Source of the DNA: Pedobacter hiemivivus
GTDB taxonomy: Bacteria; Bacteroidota; Bacteroidia; Sphingobacteriales; Sphingobacteriaceae
Assembly (NCBI RefSeq): GCF_004331685.1
Contig: NZ_SJSM01000016.1
Location: 51,428-115,427 of the forward strand
Direction of reading: 5' to 3'
Length of the DNA stretch: 64,000 nucleotides
Below, one piece after another: positions 42,167-51,567 of the stretch. A program made the translations under genes and the position numbers. The notes under the pieces were generated by a model, which saw only the letters and a program-made list of their open reading frames with translations, had not been told where the DNA came from and searched no databases. Within the stretch, counting starts at the first letter, position 1. Each line of letters opens with the position of its first letter.

Positions 42167-43282
42167 TTACACCCGTAACGTGAAGTTGAAAGAACTCCCT
42201 TCGTTTAAAACAGATTCAACCGAAATTTTTCCACCGTGTAACTCCACAATCTTCTTACAATGAGAAAGACCAATGCCGTAGCCTTCATAATCGGCTACAT
42301 TATGTAAGCGCTGAAACATGACGAACACCTTCTCCTTATAACAGGGCTCAATCCCAATTCCATTGTCCTTAAATTCAAAATGCCAGAAATTATCATGAGC
42401 AGCTACAGAGATGTCAATTTGCGGTGGTACTCCTGGCATTTTAAATTTTAAAGAGTTGCTTAACAAATTTTGAAAAAGCTGTCTCAATGCAGTTTCAAAA
42501 CCGTAAACAATAGGCAGATCTTTATAGGTAATTGTAGCCTCAGCAGCAGTTATACTACTAAACAGATCATTCTGTAAACTATCCATAAGCAAGTTACAAT
42601 CCACAAGTGTTTTAACTTGGTGTCCACCTAGTCTTGCATAGTCAAGTAAGCCCTTAATCAGATTGCGCATGCGCTCTGTAGAACGATCTATAAATTGAAG
42701 GTATAGCCTTGCATTGTCATCAAAAACGTCTTTATACTCGTCCTTAAACAGTTCTACGAAGTTTTTAACAGTCAGTAAGGGTTCCTGTAAATCATGAGAA
42801 GCGATATAGACGAATTGCTCTAGCTCCTTGTTTTTGATTTCCAACTCACGGGCATACTCTTCTGTGGTCTTCTCCATCTGTCGCTTGGCGGTAAGATCCC
42901 TGATGAATTTAGAATAGCCCACCACCTCACGCTGATCACCATAGATTGCAGAAATAGTAACGAATGCCCAAAACAGTTCACCGCCCTTTCTAACGCGCCA
43001 TCCTTCATGTTGTGCTCTACCTCTTAGTCTGGCTTCTTCAATAAGTAATTCAGGTAATTTATTCCTCCGGCTTTCTTCACTATAGAACACATTGATATTA
43101 TGCCCGATAATTTCTTCGGCCGTATATCCTTTAATCTTCTCCGCTTCTTTATTCCAATTCTCAACATTTCCATGCCTGTCTAAAAAGAGAATAGCGTAAT
43201 CGTCTATTACTTCAAGCATTCTAAGTAGGCTGTCTGATCTCAAGTGCTTGCGTTTAATTATTTGTGGTGGAATCCACAACAA
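42167..43282 (-). CDS. PAS-domain cytoplasmic sensor histidine kinase
   Basis: This kinase of up to 371 residues has no membrane segment. A PAS domain (about 20-140; IDDYAILFLDRHGNVENWNK, IKGYTAEEIIGHN, with the PAC segment VGYSKFIRDLTAKR) precedes a short coiled coil, a HisKA domain with H163 (YIASHDLQEPL) and a HATPase_c domain (NLLSNSLKF, FKDNGIGI, GYGIGL). The layout resembles phytochrome-like/bacteriophytochrome kinases paired with Rcp1-type regulators, and the downstream gene encodes such a regulator. The frame opens with TTG; an ATG at 43219 giving 350 residues is the alternative start. Confidence 0.9.
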   Translation of the reverse strand: MLWIPPQIIKRKHLRSDSLLRMLEVIDDYAILFLDRHGNVENWNKEAEKIKGYTAEEIIGHNINVFYSEESRRNKLPELLIEEARLRGRAQHEGWRVRKGGELFWAFVTISAIYGDQREVVGYSKFIRDLTAKRQMEKTTEEYARELEIKNKELEQFVYIASHDLQEPLLTVKNFVELFKDEYKDVFDDNARLYLQFIDRSTERMRNLIKGLLDYARLGGHQVKTLVDCNLLMDSLQNDLFSSITAAEATITYKDLPIVYGFETALRQLFQNLLSNSLKFKMPGVPPQIDISVAAHDNFWHFEFKDNGIGIEPCYKEKVFVMFQRLHNVADYEGYGIGLSHCKKIVELHGGKISVESVLNEGSSFNFTLRV

Positions 43283-43425
43283 TTATTTTCAAAATTCAAG
43301 CCAAAAAAGCGCAGTTGAATGCGATTACACCAAGGCATTTTCGTGTTACAACATCAAATTAACTGATGTATTAATTACCCAAATAGGGGAATTATATCGC
43401 AGGCATACTACTGAAAATTAATAGA

Positions 43426-44673
43426 TTAGCGAACTTGTCCCTCACCCTTAACTACCCATTTCTCGGTAACCAGTTTTTCGAGTGCAAATGGTCCTCGTGC
43501 ATGAAGCTTTTGAGTAGAGATACCGATTTCAGCCCCCAGACCGAAGACTTGTCCATCTGTAAACCTGGTTGATGCATTCAAATAAACCACAGCTGCGTCA
43601 ACTTCATTTAAAAAACGCTCAGCCTTAACCAAGTCTTCCGTCACAATGGCTTCAGAATGTTTTGAAGAGAAATTAGCAATATGTGATAAAGCCTCATCTT
43701 CATTGTCCACAACCTTTACCGAACATTTAAAATCGAGAAACTCTCTTCCAAAATCTTCCGGTGTAGCTTTATTAACCTGAGGATAGTTCAATTGTTCCAG
43801 AATTGGGAAGGCACGCTCATCGGCAAATATTTCTACATCGTATCCAGCTAATAAAGGTGCCACTAGATTAAGAAATGGCTCTACAACGGCACTATCCACC
43901 ACGATGGTATCTAATGCATTACATACCGATGGTCTGGACACTTTTGCATTAACCACTATAGCCGCAGCTTCAGCAAGTTTTGCGGTTTTTTCGATATAAG
44001 TATGGCAAACACCCGCCCCAGTTTCTATAACCGGAACCAAGGCGTTTTTACGCACAAATTCGATCAGTTGATTTGAGCCACGTGGAATGATCACATCTAT
44101 ATATTTTTCGGCCTGTAAAATGTCTAAAATATACTTCCTATCGCCAGGAAGTTGCTGTACCACATTCTTATCTAAACCATGTTCAGTTAAAACACGTTGA
44201 ATTAAAGAAACAATAAATAAATTGGTATGATACGCATCCTGTCCACCACGTAATAAGCATACATTACCAGACCTGATGCACAAAGCAGCAACATCAATAG
44301 TTACATTAGGTCTCGACTCGTAAATCACACCTACAACACCAAGTGGAACTGTCTTCTTTTGGATAAAAAGGCCATTTGCCAGTGTATTTTCTGAAAGAAT
44401 CTTATTCGTCGGATCATCAAGATTCGCAACATCATTAAGACTTGTGGCAAGATCTAGTATTCTAGCTTCATTCAACAACAGGCGATCTCTTTTGGGGTCT
44501 GATACAGGCATTCTTTCTAGATCCTTAAGATTTTCGGCAATAATCTCTGCCGACTGCGCTTTAACGAGCACAGACAAATCATTGATCAGGTCTTGCTTTC
44601 CCTGATCACTTAGCGAAGAAATTGAGTATTGAGCCTTTTTCGCATTAATTAACTGTTGTTGAATTGATTCCAT
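43426..44673 (-). CDS. proA: Gamma-glutamyl phosphate reductase
   Basis: ProA reduces glutamyl 5-phosphate to glutamate semialdehyde in proline synthesis. The 415-residue aldehyde-dehydrogenase-like protein has VPLGVVGVIYESRPNVTIDV, LRGGQDAYHTN, the region around the catalytic Cys (SRPSVCNALDTIVVD) and GLGAEIGISTQKLHARGP. Length is standard. It follows proB by 3 bp, so the two form a proBA operon. Confidence 0.97.
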   Translation of the reverse strand: MESIQQQLINAKKAQYSISSLSDQGKQDLINDLSVLVKAQSAEIIAENLKDLERMPVSDPKRDRLLLNEARILDLATSLNDVANLDDPTNKILSENTLANGLFIQKKTVPLGVVGVIYESRPNVTIDVAALCIRSGNVCLLRGGQDAYHTNLFIVSLIQRVLTEHGLDKNVVQQLPGDRKYILDILQAEKYIDVIIPRGSNQLIEFVRKNALVPVIETGAGVCHTYIEKTAKLAEAAAIVVNAKVSRPSVCNALDTIVVDSAVVEPFLNLVAPLLAGYDVEIFADERAFPILEQLNYPQVNKATPEDFGREFLDFKCSVKVVDNEDEALSHIANFSSKHSEAIVTEDLVKAERFLNEVDAAVVYLNASTRFTDGQVFGLGAEIGISTQKLHARGPFALEKLVTEKWVVKGEGQVR

Positions 44674-44676
44674 TAT

Positions 44677-45711
44677 TTATAATATTACAATATCACTCGC
44701 GTTTGCGATTTCAAGATTACGTTGTTTTGAGTCTTTAATAATTGCTTCTGATGATGTTTTAGCACGCGCAACTGCGACGATGTTGTCTTGAGCATCCGTG
44801 ATTTCGAAGATCTCTCCATCACTAAACTTCTCGATAACAGACAGAACACCTACAGCAAGTAAACTTTTACGGTTTCTAATCGCTTCACAAGCACCGTCGT
44901 CAACCATGATGCGACCGGTAACCAAACTGCCACTAGCCAACCATTTATTCCTTGCCGAAATACTGCAGTCTTTAGGGATACAAACCGTACCCGTTTTTTC
45001 CTGAACAGCTTTACTGATGCCATCTGGCGTGCGTACGCCAAATATAACAACCTTAATCCCCATGGTCGAGGCCAGGTGAGCAAAGGTTAATTTAGAGATC
45101 ATTCCCCCTAAACCTAAATCTGATTTTCCCTTATCGGCCAATGAGAATATATCATCGTTTATACTTTCAATTCTATCGATCACTTTACCGTCTCTATCCA
45201 ATACCCCCGGAACTGAAGTGCCCAATAAAATTACTGAAGCACCAAAACCTACCCCCAATAAAGTAGCAAGCTCATCATTGTCCGAAAACTTTAACTCCAA
45301 ACTACTCACTACATCATTTTCATTGGCAATAGGAATCACATCATTTTTCCATAACTCCTCGTAGGTTTCCTTCAATTGCAAAAATTGCTTCCTGTTAGAG
45401 AAATGTTGACGCTCACAAAGACTTTGCGCAATACATATACCGTAGGGAAGAAAATGTTTGCTGTAAGTATTCAATAGTAAAGGATTGCCGATTGAAGCGG
45501 CAGCTTTACGCTCAGAAATCTTTCCTTTATAGTTTTTGATGTATTTTTTGCCGGCGCCTACAGCGCCAGATGAAACAAGTATTAATCGGTAATCTTTTGC
45601 AACTTCTGCTACCTGTCTGGCAACATCTGCAATTACCAATTCATCAAGCTCTCCCTTTTCAGTGGTTATGGAGGCTGTGCCTAATTTCAAAACAAGTATT
45701 GGCTTGTTCAT
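44677..45711 (-). CDS. proB: Glutamate 5-kinase
   Basis: ProB phosphorylates glutamate, the first and feedback-controlled step of proline synthesis. The 344-residue protein has an amino-acid-kinase domain (VLKLGTASITTEKGELDE, VSSGAVGAGKKYI, NENDVVSSLELKFSDNDELA, GLGGMISKLTFAHLAS) and a C-terminal PUA-like domain (about 260-344; RKSLLAVGVLSVIEKFSDGE). ATG at 45711 is chosen over a longer frame to 45756 that adds non-conserved residues. proA follows at 3 bp. Confidence 0.96.
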   Translation of the reverse strand: MNKPILVLKLGTASITTEKGELDELVIADVARQVAEVAKDYRLILVSSGAVGAGKKYIKNYKGKISERKAAASIGNPLLLNTYSKHFLPYGICIAQSLCERQHFSNRKQFLQLKETYEELWKNDVIPIANENDVVSSLELKFSDNDELATLLGVGFGASVILLGTSVPGVLDRDGKVIDRIESINDDIFSLADKGKSDLGLGGMISKLTFAHLASTMGIKVVIFGVRTPDGISKAVQEKTGTVCIPKDCSISARNKWLASGSLVTGRIMVDDGACEAIRNRKSLLAVGVLSVIEKFSDGEIFEITDAQDNIVAVARAKTSSEAIIKDSKQRNLEIANASDIVIL

Positions 45712-45801
45712 TGTGGTTCTGGGTCTAATTTGTAATGAAAACCCGAAAATAGGCAATTATCCGCCTATCTGTGAAATAAACAGGAGGATAATTGATAGAT
45801 T

Positions 45802-48222
45802 TTATAGATTTAACTTAATTTTGACCTTTCCGTCCTCACCATCCGTGGCCAATAAATGCAAAACAATACCTTTCATACGCCGGGCTTTTTTCTCAGCAGG
45901 ATCGGTAATATCAGCATCTTTTTTAGGGTTTCGGAGCGGTACATCAATCGCTATATTTGTACCGGTAGATAGAGAATAAACACCGGCAACATCCATATTT
46001 AACAAACTAGAATTGATTTGCATGGGGCTGATCGTGATCTTTTGTCCACGAATATCAAATTTACCATTCAGGTTATCAAATGTAATGTGATTTAAGTCCC
46101 TGAAAGGAAAAGCAAATTTACCGACATTGATGATGGGATCAAAATTAAGTAGCGCCCCTTTCTTAAGGTCAAACACCAGGTTACCGACCATAGAACTGGT
46201 CACCAGCTTACCTTGATCAGTAATCCCTCCGGAAATGTTTGTTTTGGAAAACAGATAGCCCTTTAGGTTCTTTGAAGTAAGGCTCGTCAGCCCAAAATTA
46301 TCAAACGAATAAAAGAAATGTTTGATATCTACATTGCTTAAAATAGCGTTTACATTAAACCTGTTTAAGGTTCCTTTTTGGGTAATTTTCCCATTGAGCT
46401 TAAGCGTACCGCCAGCATGTTTAAAGCCAACATTTTTAATAGCAATACCCGATTCAGAAAGTTGTAAATCAGCAATGGCATTGGTGGCCAAAAACTTGTT
46501 GTAATAAACTTTATCTACACTCAAATGCATATTCACATTACTTTTCTCGAATACAGCATTCAAATCTTCAGATAAGGTAGTTCGCTTTACATTTCTAGCT
46601 CTTGCTTTGGCCGACCGCCCCCTACTACCCAGAAAACCAATAAATTCTGCCAAATGTATCTGTGGACTGCGAATCTGCCAGGTAAGTAAAATCTTTTCAG
46701 GTGCAGTATAATATAGATTTAGAAAATTACGCACCACCCCATCCATAAAAACAACACTTTTACCACTTTGCAAACGAATGTTCTTTATAAACAGGTCATT
46801 ATTTGTAAAGTTTAGCTGAATAGCTGTATTGCTAAAATTAAGCTTCCGGGGCACATAATTGATATCAGCATTTTTTATGCCTATTGATCCCGAAATCAAT
46901 GGTTTTGTTAGTTCGAAATCCACAACATCCGCTGTGTAAGACAGATTTACATCTGCAGTTCCTTTACCAAATTTTAAAGTTTCCTGGCCCAGTACTTTGT
47001 TTAGTTTTGCTATATCAAACTGTGATTTAAAAACACCTGTGGCAATAGGCTTTTCAAGGTTATTGATAAACACAGTGTCCATTAAAAAGGGTATCTCTTC
47101 ATAGCTTCCCTTAAAGTGGTAAAGTTTAATGATCGAATTTGCATCACCTAAACCCTTTCCGTTGACATAGTTATTGTTAAATGTGCCGTTAAAGCTGCAA
47201 TCCTTAACCACTCCACCGGGAGTAGTCAATACATTATCCTTGACTAAGGTCTTAATATTTATCAGCGGGTCGCCCCCAGCGCCCATATTTCCCTTTAAGG
47301 TACATTGCACATAGATAGGCCTATCCAGATTAAACATATTCAGCTTCGTTGTTATGTTTTGAGCAAGAAGACCAGCGGCACTTCTCCATAAGATATTAGG
47401 AGCTTCAATATCTATGGTAAAATCAGTCCCTTCTCTTGAAGTATCAAATCTACCACCGATAATAAATAGATCATCACCAATGTTTAATTTATTAGGAGCT
47501 ACATCAAAAATACGGGTCTCCTCATTGTAATTAACCTTAAATCTCCCATCCAATAGCTTATCCTTTACGAAACTTCCCTTGTCTGTATTAAAGGCTAGAC
47601 TTTTTGCCAATGTTTTCAATTTGACATCTACATCCCAGCCACCAAGTAATGGATAATCTATTTTCCCACTCAGCTCATCTACTACAAAATGAAAAAGTTT
47701 ATGACCTTTTCTATTGTCAACCTTAAAATCTACATTATTCAAAATGATGTTTCTGATTTGAGTAGGAACTGATCCCTTCCCTGCAGATTGATCTTGTTGC
47801 GCTTTCTTCTTAAAAGCTGCTGTATTACTATAGCCATTGCTATCCGTAAATAAGTAAATAGTAGAATTGTTAATGCCTATTTTTTCTATATCGACATGAC
47901 CGCCTAAAAGCCCCAATACATTTACGGAAACATCAAAATCTTTTGCCTCCAGCAGGCTGTGCTTATGATTTTCCCAGAGGCTATCTTTAAGAATTACATT
48001 TTTAAGGCTCAAGGATACACCCGGAAATCCCTTAAGAAAAGTGGGATTCATACTGCCGATCGTCATCGTACCACTGATATTTTGGTTGAGCTGTTCGGTA
48101 ATTCTAGCCAGCAACTTTTTTTGATTGGCGCTTACATAAATTGCCAACCCAACATAAATAAGAAAGATTACTGCGACAAGGGCTGCCAAGACTTTGAGTG
48201 TAATTTTAGACCAACGGGGCAT
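45802..48222 (-). CDS. AsmA-family envelope protein
   Basis: This 806-residue protein has one N-terminal TM helix (about 9-30, VLAALVAVIFLIYVGLAIYV) and a long periplasmic part. It begins with an AsmA-type N-terminal segment (ISGTMTIGSMNPTFLKGFPG) and ends with an AsmA-like C-terminal domain (GVYSLSTGTNIAIDVPLRNP). AsmA proteins form beta-groove bridges thought to move phospholipids between membranes; the role here is inferred from the family. It is transcribed separately from mqo, from which it is split by a terminator. Confidence 0.88.
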   Translation of the reverse strand: MPRWSKITLKVLAALVAVIFLIYVGLAIYVSANQKKLLARITEQLNQNISGTMTIGSMNPTFLKGFPGVSLSLKNVILKDSLWENHKHSLLEAKDFDVSVNVLGLLGGHVDIEKIGINNSTIYLFTDSNGYSNTAAFKKKAQQDQSAGKGSVPTQIRNIILNNVDFKVDNRKGHKLFHFVVDELSGKIDYPLLGGWDVDVKLKTLAKSLAFNTDKGSFVKDKLLDGRFKVNYNEETRIFDVAPNKLNIGDDLFIIGGRFDTSREGTDFTIDIEAPNILWRSAAGLLAQNITTKLNMFNLDRPIYVQCTLKGNMGAGGDPLINIKTLVKDNVLTTPGGVVKDCSFNGTFNNNYVNGKGLGDANSIIKLYHFKGSYEEIPFLMDTVFINNLEKPIATGVFKSQFDIAKLNKVLGQETLKFGKGTADVNLSYTADVVDFELTKPLISGSIGIKNADINYVPRKLNFSNTAIQLNFTNNDLFIKNIRLQSGKSVVFMDGVVRNFLNLYYTAPEKILLTWQIRSPQIHLAEFIGFLGSRGRSAKARARNVKRTTLSEDLNAVFEKSNVNMHLSVDKVYYNKFLATNAIADLQLSESGIAIKNVGFKHAGGTLKLNGKITQKGTLNRFNVNAILSNVDIKHFFYSFDNFGLTSLTSKNLKGYLFSKTNISGGITDQGKLVTSSMVGNLVFDLKKGALLNFDPIINVGKFAFPFRDLNHITFDNLNGKFDIRGQKITISPMQINSSLLNMDVAGVYSLSTGTNIAIDVPLRNPKKDADITDPAEKKARRMKGIVLHLLATDGEDGKVKIKLNL

Positions 48223-48266
48223 ACGATTTTATTTAAGATTTAGCATTTCTCTTAAATATACAATAA

Positions 48267-48298
48267 AAAAGGCCATCTTGTTTGCAAGATGGCCTTTT
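48267..48298 (-). terminator. Rho-independent terminator of mqo
   Basis: A perfect 14-bp stem (48267-48280 with 48285-48298; arm AAAAGGCCATCTTG) closes a 4-nt loop. On the minus strand it lies 18 bp after the mqo stop and is followed by a T-rich run. Confidence 0.9.
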
Positions 48299-48315
48299 CA
48301 ATATCATAAGGATGA

Positions 48316-49824
48316 CTAATTCAATCCGTAATTTAATCCTAGCGCATGCGTTGTTTGCGCTCTGATATTATCCGTTAATTGCGAATTACCATCTAATGAT
48401 TCACCATAAGAAGGGATCATCTGTTTAAGCTTTTGCTGCCACTCAGGTGTATCAATTTGATCTGCAAAGCAACGTTCCATTAATGAAATCATAATTGAAA
48501 CCGCTGTAGAAGCACCTGGCGAAGCGCCTAACAATGCTGCAATAGAGCCATCAGCCGCAGTTACCACTTCGGTACCAAACTCAAGGATACCACCGTGCTT
48601 TTCATCCTTTTTAATTACTTGTACACGCTGACCGGCAGTTTCCAATTCCCAATCTTCCATTTTTGCTCCTGGGAAATATTCTCTTAAGGCAGCCATGCGA
48701 TCTTCAGGAGATTGACGAACCTGGTTGATCAGATACTTGGTTAACGGTAAATTATCTAATCCTGCCGAGATCATTGGACGGATATTATTCGCTTTAATAG
48801 ATAAAGGAAGATCCAGCAATGAGCCATGTTTTAAAAAGCGGGTAGAAAAACCTGCATACGGTCCAAAAAGCAACGCCTTTTTCCCGTCGATCATTCTCGT
48901 ATCTAAATGTGGTACAGACATCGGTGGCGCACCTACCGAAGCTTTTCCATATACTTTTGCATTGTGTTGTTCAATAATCTCAGGGTTTACACACTTAAGC
49001 CATTGGCCGCTTACCGGGAAACCACCAAAACCATTACCTTCTGGTATGCCTGCTTTTTCAAGCAATGGTAAAGAACCACCACCAGCACCAATAAATACAA
49101 ACTTTGCCTTTACTACTCTTTTTTGACCGGTAGTCTCATCCTTAACCTTCACATCCCATAAGCCATTTTTTTGCTTAAGCTTTTTCACATCGTGATGAAA
49201 ATGAAGTTGTACGTCAGGTCTGCATTGTAGTTTATTGAACATCATCCTGGTTAGGGCACCAAAATTAACATCGGTTCCCAATTCCATTCTTGTTGCAGCA
49301 ACTTTATCAGCCGAACTACGTTCTTGCATCACCAAAGGCATCCATTCTTTAAGCAACTCCGTATCTTCAGAATAAACCATTCCTTTAAACAAATCACTTT
49401 CCTGTAGTTTTTCAAAACGCTTCTGCAAGAAATCAACATTTTTTTCACCCCATACAAAACTCACGTGTGGGATGCTTTTTATAAATGTTTCAGGTTTATC
49501 TACCAGTTTGCTTTTCACAAGGAAAGCCCAAAACTGCTTAGATACCTCAAATGATTCTGCTATTGAAACAGCCTTTTTAGTATCAACAGATCCATCAGCT
49601 GATTGAGGTGTATAGTTCAATTCACAAAAGGCAGAGTGCCCCGTACCTGCATTGTTCCAGGCGTCTGAACTTTCAGCCGCTGCCACATCTAATCTTTCAA
49701 AAATTTCGATAGTGATATCCGGCTGAAGTTCCTTGAGCAACATACCTAAAGTAGCACTCATTATACCTGCCCCAATCAGCACAACATCCACAGTTTTATC
49801 CGGATTACTATTTTTTCGAGTCAT
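48316..49824 (-). CDS. mqo: Malate:quinone oxidoreductase
   Basis: Membrane-associated FAD enzyme that oxidises malate to oxaloacetate and passes electrons to quinone. The 502-residue protein begins with the FAD-binding dinucleotide motif VVLIGAGIMSATLGMLLKEL, has EIFERLDVAAAESSDAWNNA, AGTGHSAFCELNY and GFGGFPVSGQWL, and ends with ASPGASTAVSIMISLME, all typical of Mqo. Length is standard. TACTTTTG (minus strand, 49842-49849) is a good -7 box just upstream. Confidence 0.97.
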   Translation of the reverse strand: MTRKNSNPDKTVDVVLIGAGIMSATLGMLLKELQPDITIEIFERLDVAAAESSDAWNNAGTGHSAFCELNYTPQSADGSVDTKKAVSIAESFEVSKQFWAFLVKSKLVDKPETFIKSIPHVSFVWGEKNVDFLQKRFEKLQESDLFKGMVYSEDTELLKEWMPLVMQERSSADKVAATRMELGTDVNFGALTRMMFNKLQCRPDVQLHFHHDVKKLKQKNGLWDVKVKDETTGQKRVVKAKFVFIGAGGGSLPLLEKAGIPEGNGFGGFPVSGQWLKCVNPEIIEQHNAKVYGKASVGAPPMSVPHLDTRMIDGKKALLFGPYAGFSTRFLKHGSLLDLPLSIKANNIRPMISAGLDNLPLTKYLINQVRQSPEDRMAALREYFPGAKMEDWELETAGQRVQVIKKDEKHGGILEFGTEVVTAADGSIAALLGASPGASTAVSIMISLMERCFADQIDTPEWQQKLKQMIPSYGESLDGNSQLTDNIRAQTTHALGLNYGLN

Positions 49825-49841
49825 TTATTTGAAATTTCCCG

Positions 49842-49849
49842 CAAAAGTA
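49842..49849 (-). promoter_or_regulatory. -7 box of the mqo promoter
   Basis: Read on the minus strand this is TACTTTTG, a match to TAnnTTTG, 17 bp before the mqo ATG. The short distance implies a very short 5' leader. Confidence 0.45.
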
Positions 49850-50004
49850 CAACACAAAATTATATTTCGCACGAAATCTAAGAATATAATCTACTTTTTT
49901 ACATTTTTATTGAAATCAACTAGCTCGTTTTGAAATAAGCACTTCTTTTCTACCTATTTTATTACATAAATATGATTAAAAAAATATTATTACCAAATCT
50001 TTAA

Positions 50005-50026
50005 TATACGTAGCTAACTACGTATA
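50005..50026. promoter_or_regulatory. Probable MarR operator palindrome
   Basis: TATACGTAG (50005-50013) and CTACGTATA (50018-50026) are perfect complements around CTAA, a 22-bp palindrome of MarR-site size. It overlaps the probable -7 box TATACTTG (50023-50030), 24 bp before the GNAT ATG. Binding here would block the promoter, so autoregulation by the MarR protein of the operon is likely. Confidence 0.7.
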
Positions 50027-50049
50027 CTTGTACATAAACCAGGTATTGT

Positions 50050-50541
50050 ATGAGCACCAACATCACTATAGAACCATTAAATAATGCGTACTGCGAACAG
50101 ATTGTCAATCTGATTTTACCGATACAGCAAATTGAATTCAATGTCCCGGTAACTTTAGCCGATCAGCCTGACCTTTTAGATATTGAAACAAATTATCTTC
50201 AGGATGGAGGCAACTTTCTGGGTGCAAAGCATGGAGATGAACTGGTAGGTACTATTGCACTGATTAATACAGGCCATAAAGCCTGTGCTCTGCGAAAAAT
50301 GTTTGTTAAAAAGGAGTTCAGGGGAAAGGAACATGGCATTGCGCAACTGTTGTTAGATAACCTGATTGAGTTCTGCTCGGCAAATAGCATTACCGATATT
50401 TATCTGGGCACTGTAAGCATGCTTAAAGCAGCTCATCGTTTTTATGAAAAGAATGGCTTTACTAAAATCAGCCCGGATGCACTCCCGCCCTATTTTCCGA
50501 GAATGAAGGCCGATGATGTATTTTATCATTTCCATATATGA
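50050..50541 (+). CDS. GNAT-family N-acetyltransferase
   Basis: This 163-residue acetyltransferase has the GNAT core: GDELVGTIALINTGHKACAL, the acetyl-CoA pyrophosphate loop region RKMFVKKEFRGKEHGIAQLL (Q/R-x-x-G-x-G/A variant RGKEHG) and YLGTVSMLKAAHRFYEKNGF near the end. The acceptor substrate is unknown. The gene overlaps the MarR gene by 4 bp (ATGA), and both are read from a promoter with a MarR-type palindrome. Confidence 0.9.
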   Translation: MSTNITIEPLNNAYCEQIVNLILPIQQIEFNVPVTLADQPDLLDIETNYLQDGGNFLGAKHGDELVGTIALINTGHKACALRKMFVKKEFRGKEHGIAQLLLDNLIEFCSANSITDIYLGTVSMLKAAHRFYEKNGFTKISPDALPPYFPRMKADDVFYHFHI

Positions 50542-50999
50542 ACGTTATAAATGAGTCGGGTATTTTGGGTATATCCACACGACTTCAACACCTTAGCGAA
50601 CAATTAAGGAAAGATGGCTTCCAGATATACAAGACAAATGGTATCGACTTTGAACCCAAATGGTTTCCAGTGATCTATACCCTTCATTTCAAACCCGTGT
50701 TAAGTGTTGTGGAGCTGGCTACTGAAATTGGCTATACCCACCCATCCACCATTAGCTTGTTAAAAGAACTTGAAAAGGAAAAGCTTATCCGTTCAAAAAA
50801 AGACAAACAGGACGAACGTAAACGACTAATATTACTTACGGAAAAAGGAAAAAAGCTACTGCAGCAAATGCAACCAGTATGGCAAACCATGGTCGTTGCT
50901 TTAACGGAATTAACAAATACCAGCAACAACATCATGAAGGCCATAGAAGAAGTAGAGGCTCAATTGAATCACAAAAGCTTTATGGATAGGGCTAAATAA
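50538..50999 (+). CDS. MarR-family transcriptional regulator
   Basis: This 153-residue winged helix-turn-helix regulator has LSVVELATEIGYTHPSTISL as recognition helices and the wing KKDKQDERKRLILLTEKGKK with the conserved D-x-R. The N- and C-terminal helices form the dimer interface. It is translationally coupled to the acetyltransferase gene. The perfect palindrome at 50005-50026 is its probable operator, so the pair forms a ligand-responsive unit, possibly for resistance or detoxification. Confidence 0.92.
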   Translation: MNVINESGILGISTRLQHLSEQLRKDGFQIYKTNGIDFEPKWFPVIYTLHFKPVLSVVELATEIGYTHPSTISLLKELEKEKLIRSKKDKQDERKRLILLTEKGKKLLQQMQPVWQTMVVALTELTNTSNNIMKAIEEVEAQLNHKSFMDRAK

Positions 51000-51053
51000 C
51001 ACAAGCCCAACCTCCCTTATCTTTGTTTATATTTGAGCAACAACAATATAGCT

Positions 51054-51548
51054 ATGAAAAACTTCGACTGGACATCATTTACGATTAGAATATTGGTAAA
51101 GACAAAAATGTCAGTACTTTATGACGCATGGACAAAACCCTCAGAAATAGAAAAATGGTTTCTAAAGGAAGCCATTTTCCATGATAGCAAGGGTAAAATG
51201 GTTGAAAAAGACAGTCAAATACAAGCAGGATTCACGTACGACTGGACCTGGCATCTTTATGAGGAAAAAGAACATGGCCATATCAATCATGCCAATGGAA
51301 AGGATTTTATACAATTTACATTTGCGGGGGCCTGCCTTGTTGACATTGTATTAACGCAACAGGAAGAGTATGTTTTGGTAGAGTTAACACAAAAAGAAAT
51401 CCCTACTGATGACCAAAATAAGCAATACACTAGGCTAGGTTGCCACAATGGTTGGTCTTTTTATCTACTCAATTTAAAATCCGTTTATGAAGGCGGCCTT
51501 GATTTAAGAAACAAGGACACCAGGTTTAAGCCCATGCTAAACAATTAA
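51054..51548 (+). CDS. SRPBCC (AHSA1-like) domain protein
   Basis: This 164-residue protein has the AHSA1 pattern: FTIRILVKTKMSVLYDAWTK, PSEIEKWFLKEAIF, a central beta-sheet and a C-terminal helix with NGWSFYLLNLKSVYEGG. The family binds hydrophobic ligands; function unknown. ATG at 51054 is used rather than TTG at 51033, because the conserved domain starts just after it. Confidence 0.88.
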   Translation: MKNFDWTSFTIRILVKTKMSVLYDAWTKPSEIEKWFLKEAIFHDSKGKMVEKDSQIQAGFTYDWTWHLYEEKEHGHINHANGKDFIQFTFAGACLVDIVLTQQEEYVLVELTQKEIPTDDQNKQYTRLGCHNGWSFYLLNLKSVYEGGLDLRNKDTRFKPMLNN

Positions 51549-51565
51549 ACCTGGTATCTTTTTTT
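51519..51565 (+). terminator. Rho-independent terminator of the SRPBCC gene
   Basis: ACCAGGTTTAA (51519-51529) pairs perfectly with TTAAACCTGGT (51545-51555), with the stop codon in the second arm, followed by a run of eight T. Confidence 0.85.
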
Positions 51566-51567
51566 TC

